Below are positions 8,780 to 14,972 of a DNA stretch of 14,972 nt, piece by piece; positions within the stretch are counted from its first letter, which is position 1, and each line of letters begins with the position of its first letter. Both the position numbers and the translations under genes were made by a program. The stretch comes from Phoronis ovalis (Eukaryota > Phoronida > Phoronidae), in the NCBI GenBank assembly GCA_028565635.1, contig JAOXYB010029678.1:1-14972 (forward strand), in the 5' to 3' direction. The notes beneath the pieces were generated by a model. That model saw only the letters and a program-made list of their open reading frames with translations. It searched no databases and was not told where the DNA came from.

Positions 8780-9734
8780 CTGCAATGAAAAAACACGCTT
8801 AATTTTAGGCTTGCAGCTAAGGTTTAAGTTACACAAGCAGTTTCTTAAATTAATCTTTGAAATCGGATAGAATGCATTAAAATATAATGTCAGTAACAAG
8901 AAGAGAAGTCTACAAATGTAACATTGTAACGTATATGGGAGCATTCATCGTCTGTTCGTGTTCGTACCTATCTAATTATTTATATAGTACAGTGTCGAGC
9001 TATATTTTTAATGGACAAAGCTACAAGCTGTCCGTCCCTGAGCCTTACATTATTCCAAGTTAATTATCCAGAAGTATTAGTATAAGCAGAATTTGTAGTC
9101 GAACTTTAAATTCTAATGAATCCTATTAGTGAATCGTCTTATATATGTTACAGAATTCTAACACATCATCGCTATGATGTATTCAATGTAGTGTGAATCT
9201 TTAAAACTACGTAATGGTGCGTTTTATCTTTCAAAAACATACTTTACATTCGTGTAAATTGTTTGGTTATTATCTTTATCTTTATCCCGCCTCTTGAGAG
9301 GTGATAAGCGCTTCTTGAATGATAAATTTACAACGACAGTGCGATAAAGTGATGATACCCACCGAAGGAACTATTTGAGTTACGGACCCATGACGTAGTT
9401 ATTTTGTTTAATTTGAAATGTAAAATAGACAATTTCCACGAATTTTATTGAAAGACGGTTTTAATATTTGCACAAATCGAATGAAACACAGTCCTTTCCA
9501 CCAAAAATGACGTCATTATATTGTCTAAACAAATATATTATGACTAGTGATCAGCTTTAGATCACCTAATCCATGTGTAATCTCTGTTGGAATCTCTGAA
9601 GATGATTCTATAGTTTTCGTAATAACGTCTGTTAATAAAAAATGAACTAAATAAAGAACAATATAAATCCATATTCATAGGTATATAAAAAGTTGAAATA
9701 ACTTAATCAGTTGAAATTGTAAAAGCGAACTTAC
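8780..9734 (-). other. Intron 1 of the orphan gene
   Basis: A 955-nt GT-AG intron (GTAAGT to TTGCAG). It is AT-rich with no open frame of note. It holds a dense cluster of GATA-type motifs at 9270-9358 and a 6-bp-stem hairpin, GTGATC/GATCAC, at 9547-9565. Confidence 0.55.
9270..9358. promoter_or_regulatory. Cluster of GATA-factor-like motifs
   Basis: Seven GATA or TATC cores fall within about 90 bp: three reverse copies in tandem (TTATCTTTATCTTTATC), then forward TGATAA at 9302 and 9320, CGATAA at 9342 and TGATAC at 9353. About one would be expected at this base composition by a rough estimate. The position in the first intron of the orphan gene is typical for an enhancer. Binding is inferred. 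Confidence 0.3.
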
Positions 9735-9744
9735 TTGTGTCCAT
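9735..9744 (-). CDS. Orphan gene exon 1: start codon and ten coding bases
   Basis: ATG GAC ACA A is followed by GTAAGT, a strong donor leaving phase 1. The intron 9734-8780 (955 nt) ends in the acceptor before 8779, whose first two bases (AT) complete an Asn codon. This gives MDTN fused in frame to the MMSNAQQRPA of the main exon. The phase match and the two good splice sites make this the likelier start. The internal ATG ATG at 8777 remains a fallback. A second acceptor-like site (accttttattgccag) sits just upstream at 9753, so a further noncoding 5' exon is possible. Confidence 0.6.
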
Positions 9745-9874
9745 TGTGGTGCCTGGCAATAAAAGGTGATTATTAGTTCAAAATTGAACAATATTTATTC
9801 CAATTTCACTCTCCGGGTGGTCCTTAACCTTCTATTTAATTGGAAGCACCCAGTCCCTCTACTTTTTGGCTACG

Positions 9875-9881
9875 ATTTATA
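9875..9881 (-). promoter_or_regulatory. Possible TATA box of the orphan gene
   Basis: TATAAAT on the minus strand lies 131 nt above the ATG at 9744. It predicts transcription starting near 9850 and a 5' UTR of about 105 nt. TATAAA-like strings are frequent in this AT-rich DNA, so position is the main support. Confidence 0.3.
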
Positions 9882-10816
9882 ACTCTTGGTCAGTTACTAG
9901 CCAATCAAAACTGACAACATATTCGCACTTCCTTATATTTGTAACCTTGCAGAGTACGTGTGAAGATATCGTCTGCCTATCACGCAGTAGTTTGTGTCAT
10001 ATCTGGATATAAACTCACGTTTCTGTTATATAGTTAATTTAAATTTATCTCCTGCTCGGTGACGTTGAAATGTTTATGATGTTAATATACTAAATACTTA
10101 AATACTTAAAAGGAAACTACCCTTGTGTACACTTGAGAGGCAATGCTATCAGTGCAGAATCATTACTCCTAGACGATAATCCGTTCCATGGCTCAATGTA
10201 TAGTATACTGACATATGGGCTCCCACACGTGTATGTATTATTCGGTTCTGTGAATCTATTTAAAGCTTTACATCTTATGAACGGAAAAACAATGTATATT
10301 GTTTCGCAAACCAGTTCCGAAAAATGAAAAATGTTTTTGAATATCAGTTATATAATAGACTTCTGCGAATTATGGAAAATTAGTTTTAATCTTAGCGAGC
10401 ACACGCAGAGTAATTTATCGCAATTAATTAAAAAATGCTCATTTGTCAGAGGCTTCATATATTGATACAAGAAGATAATGTTAAGCCTCTATACCGTAGC
10501 TCTTGATAGCGCAAGCTAATTTTCACTGTTTTTTGCCTTGTTAATTTCCTTTATAAATGCAAAATTAATTCAATTAGCATAAATTAGACAGCTCTTTAAT
10601 ATAATAAAACAATATTTCCAGGGGAAAAACAAATCATTTTAAAATTTAGAACTGTACATAAAAGTCCGTTCTCTGTAGTATATAATCTAAATTTCCTTTA
10701 CCACAAATCCAACAACCTAATAATCCACTAATTACTCTTACATGTAATCTTTAATATGTAAATTGTAAAACTGGGTATCACGTAGATAAAGTGGTATATA
10801 TCGGACATCAACCTGG
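9882..10816. other. Upstream region of the orphan gene
   Basis: No exon is supported. The 64-codon plus-strand frame at 10133-10327 has no splice or promoter context and does not begin with a clear ATG. Confidence 0.45.
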
Positions 10817-10824
10817 TATAAATA
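10817..10824 (+). promoter_or_regulatory. Possible plus-strand TATA promoter
   Basis: TATAAATA followed by the GC-rich ACCCCCGCGAG resembles a core promoter, with a start expected near 10845-10850. Downstream, ATG at 10889-10891 opens MDYVH before a donor-like GTAAAT at 10904; unspliced, the frame stops after 14 codons. No downstream exon was identified. Confidence 0.2.
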
Positions 10825-10904
10825 CCCCCGCGAGTATCCATTCGGACAATACGGTACGATATTGTTATTCCTATTAATTCCAGTTAATATGGATTATGTA
10901 CATG

Positions 10905-12014
10905 TAAATCACCAAAAGCCATTCATTTGTTGACAAGTTAATCCTGTCACTCTTTGCCTTTTCATAGTGTGTTGTAACAGTGTTTAAACACTGAAGCGCC
11001 ATCGCGTACAACAAGCCTAACAGGGCATGGATTATAATCGACTTGAATAAAAGTATTACATTGCGTATTTTCATAATTGATACCTTTATTCGAAGGTCAC
11101 TGGCCTATGCAATAATAATTTAATGACATGTTGCTGAACAAGCAATGAAGCATGGTATTTAGCCGCACATATAATATAATACGAAACTTATATTTAAGTA
11201 CAAACAATTATTCATTAAAGGATTATGTTATTTTCCCATATCAACAAATATACCATTACTCCAAATTGGAAAACATATTTCAGATTAGTATATCGAAAAG
11301 CTACTTTATAACTTAACGACCGAGTTAACAACGTAGTCAATGCAAACATGGAGAATTTCTAAATCTACAGTTACATATAGATAGGTCTCTACTATTATTT
11401 GCCAGTTTTATTAGTCTATAGTAACAACTGAGCGCCATGCCAAGTGACCACAACGTCATAATTCTAAACTAAATATAATTTGTTGTATCCAGCAACTGAG
11501 TTTACAAAAAAATACTTTTTATGGTTTTTAGTTTAATCTGACTGAACGTCTATTATTTTTCTTTAAGCGTAACATTTTTTCTTTAAGCTCGACAAGAGTG
11601 CTTAAAATAGAGTAAGATATGGAAAAGCCAGTCTTACAAAAGTTACGATTAGTTTTTAATACAACTGTCAAAGCTGATTTACGGTATGCTTGTGTTTTAG
11701 GTTCTGAGGGAAGAGATAACATTATATAACGGTTTACACTTGATACACCCACTTGATACACTTGATGCACTTGATAGTCTTCTCACCGCTGTTCCATCAG
11801 TTGATTTACCCCCTACTCTTTGTTTTTATCCCGGAGTTTATCCAGATGCAACGTATAATAAAGTTTGCCTTAAACAAATCGGGAAACAAAACTGTAGAAA
11901 AGGTAACTATTGAGGGCATTTATGACTATTTTATACCTCATACAAAAGCAAACAATTCTAAACATAATATTTTATATGTTTAGTTTTGAAGATTAGTACT
12001 TATTATGCCGCTTG
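10905..12014. other. Intergenic, no gene supported
   Basis: It contains a 66-codon minus-strand frame (11074-10874) with a hydrophobic N-terminus (MKIRNVILLFKSIII) and no other gene signals, plus the short 9-bp repeat at 11738. Otherwise nothing is recognised. Confidence 0.4.
11738..11777. repeat. Short 9-bp tandem repeat
   Basis: Four copies of ACTTGAT plus two variable bases (AC, AC, GC, AG) start at 11738, 11751, 11760 and 11769. The first is separated from the second by an extra ACCC. A minor minisatellite. Confidence 0.6.
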
Positions 12015-12075
12015 TTTTGCATGTGTAGTATTAAGGGGGGGGGGCTGGAACAGCCATGCATAACCGCATGCAAAA
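12015..12075. repeat. Nested inverted repeats with a G10 run
   Basis: An outer 9-bp inverted repeat, TTTTGCATG (12015-12023) and CATGCAAAA (12067-12075), encloses a 10-G homopolymer (12035-12044) and an inner hairpin GGCTG-GAA-CAGCC (12043-12055). The arms could form a two-level stem. Confidence 0.6.
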
Positions 12076-12830
12076 TGAAATCTTTAGTATTATAAGATTT
12101 TAAAATACTTGATAGCTGTTTTATAACTGTAGCTGCTTTCAAAGTAACTTTTATATTTATTCGAAATCGCTAATAAATAACCAATAGATGTTAATCGTTC
12201 GCTTATTGGTTGCATTTGTCACTGTGGCAGACAGCTTGCGATTTCGCTGTTTTATTTACTTCAAAACAAATGCTAACATTTCCTTAAGTCTTTATAAAAG
12301 TTCGTAGATATAGTAAAAAGATGTGTTCATGTTAAAGGATATGTTTTTAATATACGCATAGGCTACAGATATGTATGTGTTAAAATCATCACACACGGTT
12401 ACCGATAGATGGCGCTTTTTATTGTTGACGCGCATCGTAGAGCGAGACTTATTAAACTAAGTTTTGAAAACCGTACCATTCTCCATAAAATAATTATTTT
12501 TACTTCTGTATGCATGGTATATACAGCTTCTGTTATAAATAAAATATAACTTTGATCCCGATAATGTGTTTGATATTTTATAAATATTTCATAACATGAA
12601 TTCTGGTTCACAATGCTCAATTGTATTTATTTCCCACGGGTGCAGAAATGTCATGTCACCGACTGTTACAGTAATTTTATGTTCATAGTTTTTTTCTTTA
12701 TTTCTGTATTTATTTTACATATTTAGTAAATTGGCGTGCCTTTTTCATTTGTAGTATAATATACTGAACTGACCACATCCAAATAGTACATACAGGAAGG
12801 CTCCACCCACACATCCCATACGCAAGCCTC
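12076..12830. other. Intergenic, no gene seen
   Basis: AT-rich. It holds the CTCF-like string at 12402-12416. No coding exon is supported. Confidence 0.45.
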
Positions 12831-13019
12831 TCCTGGACTAAAAAAGCGAAAATCCTACCATTTTCCTGGACTAAAAAGGGGAAAAAAACACCTGAAAATG
12901 CCCACTTCTTTTCTACCTGAAAATGCGAAAAAGACATCCCTTTCCTGGGCTAAAATTTGAAAATGTGAAAAAAACACACCCGTATAAGAGAATGGACTAA
13001 ATTGACGAAAACCTCGCCA
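12831..13019. repeat. Degenerate minisatellite, units about 25-46 bp
   Basis: Diverged copies share the core TCCTGGACTAAAAA followed by GCGAAAA and a CACC/CATCC end. Clear starts are at 12831, 12864, 12944 and, weaker, 12994. Partly offset CCTGAAAATG copies occur at 12891 and 12917. The open frames read across it on the minus strand are repetitive Phe-rich strings caused by the array and are not genes. It could be the inside of a mobile element, but no flanking inverted repeats were found. Confidence 0.6.
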
Positions 13020-14150
13020 CTTGTATTCACCGATATAGGGAGTGACCCCGGATATAACAGTTAATTCGACCAGTACCTTCAAGTCTACGTGGTACTATAA
13101 TGCAAGTGCATGACTTGAGCACCTGAATGCTACCAGCATATATGTTACAGACAACCGGTATCGATAGCATGTTATGTTCACAGTAAGACGCACAGGTTGA
13201 ATTGTATTTTATTAATAGTTAAAGAAATCAGCCATTCCGGCGTTAGAGAAGTCAAACTGTATAGTATAACGTAGTTCAAATAAATATTTACTTGCACGAT
13301 TTTAAACTTTAAACATTTTAAACGGTAACTGTAGCTTAAACCGTTAATGTTGTAAGAGGCTACATCCGGGCTACATGTCATATACTACGATACTCCTGGG
13401 ACCAGACTGCAAACTGGATCGTTCAACAAAAAAAAACTAAAAAAAACTTATGCCTACACGTTCGCCAAAATAATTGTCTGACTTAAAATTTAGTAATTAA
13501 TTTCATTATAAACCTTGTTAAACTAAATGGTAAGGGGGTCTGTCTCTTTATTTTGATTGTACACTTCATCACATCATGAATAGTGCAGTCAATCCCATGA
13601 CATATTGTCTGTTTTATGCGATTAAACAATGTAATACGATTGTGTTGCAAAAATATAACATTGTGTGTAAGCTAGTAAACTGATTATAATCCCTTACGGA
13701 CCACCATTCATTTAACCGTATACGAATTGAAACACCCACGGAATTGCTAACTCGGTTTCTTTAACACGTAGTGTCATATATATGCGAATAGTTTCTCAAA
13801 TCCCTCGCAGTATGAGAAAAGAGGTTACACTGTGTTTGGACAAAAGGTTGTTTTCATAGAGCAGCGATCCCAGTGACACATTGTGAACGCTCAAAATATT
13901 AAAATACACAAGAACTGGACAGCTCTCTGTCAGTGAGTGCATGCAGTCGATACATTGTGTATTCTGTTATGTACATTATGAACTGTCTAGCTATCAGCTG
14001 TAAGTTATGCACACATAGGTAAGTTAAAGTATTTATCATGTTTGTATTAAATCATATACTGAAAATACTTTTTCTTCAGCTGCGCAAGAGCAATATTCAC
14101 AGGAATGGTAATAACATCGCAAATCGCGTCCAAGTAATATACTGTTAAGT
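13020..14150. other. Intergenic, no gene seen
   Basis: Splice-like signals occur on the plus strand near 13998-14109 (donors GTAAGT, acceptor tttttcttcag) but do not assemble into a convincing gene. The remainder is unremarkable. Confidence 0.4.
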
Positions 14151-14170
14151 CAAATATATATATATATTTG
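14151..14170. repeat. Perfect 20-bp AT palindrome
   Basis: CAAATATATATATATATTTG is its own reverse complement and is centred on a TA microsatellite. It probably arose by TA slippage. Confidence 0.7.
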
Positions 14171-14948
14171 TATATCATTTGAAAATTAATAGCATTCAAT
14201 GCTGTATTTATGTAAATGTGTTAGTTTCGTTGTGATTAAAATTGTACGTAAATGAGCATTTTCATCAATGTGTCTTCAAATTGTTCAAATGACAGACATA
14301 TATAGTATATATTTTTTTAATTATCGTACGCCATACGACGCGTGGATTTAGGGTGGAGCGGTACGATTTTCAGTCGTTAAAATTGTCACAGAATTTGCCA
14401 GACTATAACAAGAACCAAAATAATTCTGAATGGAAATTCATTTTTCCGGGATTTCCTCAAATGTTACAAATTGTTTTTCTCTCCTGTTTCCGACCCTAAA
14501 TAAACATAAACAGATCAGTATTAAACGTAGTATTTTTACTAGAAAACCTGTAATGCAGACAAAACACTGTTAATTAGTATAAAATTAATTAAGACATTAA
14601 ACCTTTTTTTTTAAGTGTCCACACCACATCAAACGAGAAGTACACAGAAATAACTTTAATTGACTAGGCTGCAAACTTCTTTTGATTCATTGACTGAAAG
14701 TAGCATATGGATACATACTTTTATGCAAAACATAACACGAGGTTTAACTAATTTGGTTTAGAAACCCACATGTTACTCATACATTTATTCAAAGAGTAGT
14801 TACAGATAAGAGTATTTCTGACTTATCTTTTCGATATCTAATGAATTTTAATTTACATAAAAGTACATTGCTATTTTCGTTGCGAAAATTCAATTAGTGT
14901 ATATACAAAATGTGGTAACGGTTGCTTTTATATATCCTTCTTAAAAAG
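14171..14948. other. Intergenic, no gene seen
   Basis: AT-rich with scattered A/T runs. No frame, promoter or repeat worth naming was found before the edge microsatellite. Confidence 0.45.
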
Positions 14949-14972
14949 CACACGCACACACACATATATATA
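14949..14972. repeat. Compound (CA)n(TA)n microsatellite at the window edge
   Basis: CA dinucleotides with one CG interruption pass into TA dinucleotides and run off the right end of the window, so the full length is unknown. Confidence 0.8.

Noticed and set aside
7985-8802. Plus-strand and second minus-strand frames within the orphan gene
   Set aside because: Shadow frames of the 451-codon exon, with no gene signals of their own.
11753-11983. 76-codon plus-strand frame with a hydrophobic N-terminus
   Set aside because: It begins inside the 9-bp tandem repeat, has no promoter or splice context, and frames of this length are expected by chance in AT-rich DNA.
12710-13082. Two overlapping minus-strand frames rich in Phe with repeated FSHFQ / FLVQER strings
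   Set aside because: They are translations of the tandem repeat array; the repeated residues track the DNA units and no promoter or splice context exists.
1-14972. CRISPR arrays, bacterial operons, rRNA or tRNA genes, viral or retroelement coding regions
   Set aside because: No regular spacer-repeat pattern, cloverleaf, reverse transcriptase, integrase or capsid-like frame was seen on either strand.

Overview
The window reads as nuclear DNA of an AT-rich invertebrate, most likely a bivalve mollusc. The grounds are AT-rich noncoding DNA, GT-AG introns, TATA boxes, AATAAA signals and a small secreted SUEL-type (galactose/rhamnose-binding) lectin exon of a kind common in bivalves. The phylum is an inference; nothing here fixes the species. 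There are no bacterial operons, Shine-Dalgarno starts or CRISPR arrays.

Two genes can be supported, both on the minus strand. (1) At about 2.8-0.5 kb lies a compact gene for a secreted, single-domain SUEL-type lectin. A TATA box at 2792-2800 is followed by a signal-peptide exon (2736-2682), then a 222-nt SUEL-domain exon (2274-2053) flanked by phase-1 introns, then a less certain terminal exon (from 596, stop at 538, AATAAA at 535-530). The signal-peptide exon is too short to show in an ORF scan and was found by matching splice phase. (2) At about 9.9-7.3 kb lies a gene for a 454-residue, basic, serine/arginine-rich and probably disordered protein that I do not recognise. Almost all of it is one exon (8779-7425), but the likely start codon lies 955 nt upstream in an exon with only 10 coding bases (9744-9735), spliced in phase. 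An AATAAA lies 83 nt past the stop.

Region by region: 1-505 is AT-rich, with AATAAA signals on both strands facing each other near 490-535. 505-2800 is the lectin gene. 2801-7336 is mostly noncoding, with weak candidates: a signal-peptide-like mini-exon at 3120-3056, a 26-bp tandem duplication at 4547-4598, an NRF-1-like palindrome at 4676-4685, and a possible two-exon plus-strand mini-gene at 5699-6671. 7337-9881 is the orphan gene, whose intron carries a dense GATA-motif cluster. 9882-14972 is noncoding as far as I can see, apart from a plus-strand TATA candidate near 10817, a nested inverted repeat with a G10 run at 12015-12075, a degenerate minisatellite at about 12831-13019, an AT palindrome at 14151 and a CA/TA microsatellite at the right edge.

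Nothing in the sequence links the two genes functionally. One encodes a secreted protein and the other an apparently intracellular one.
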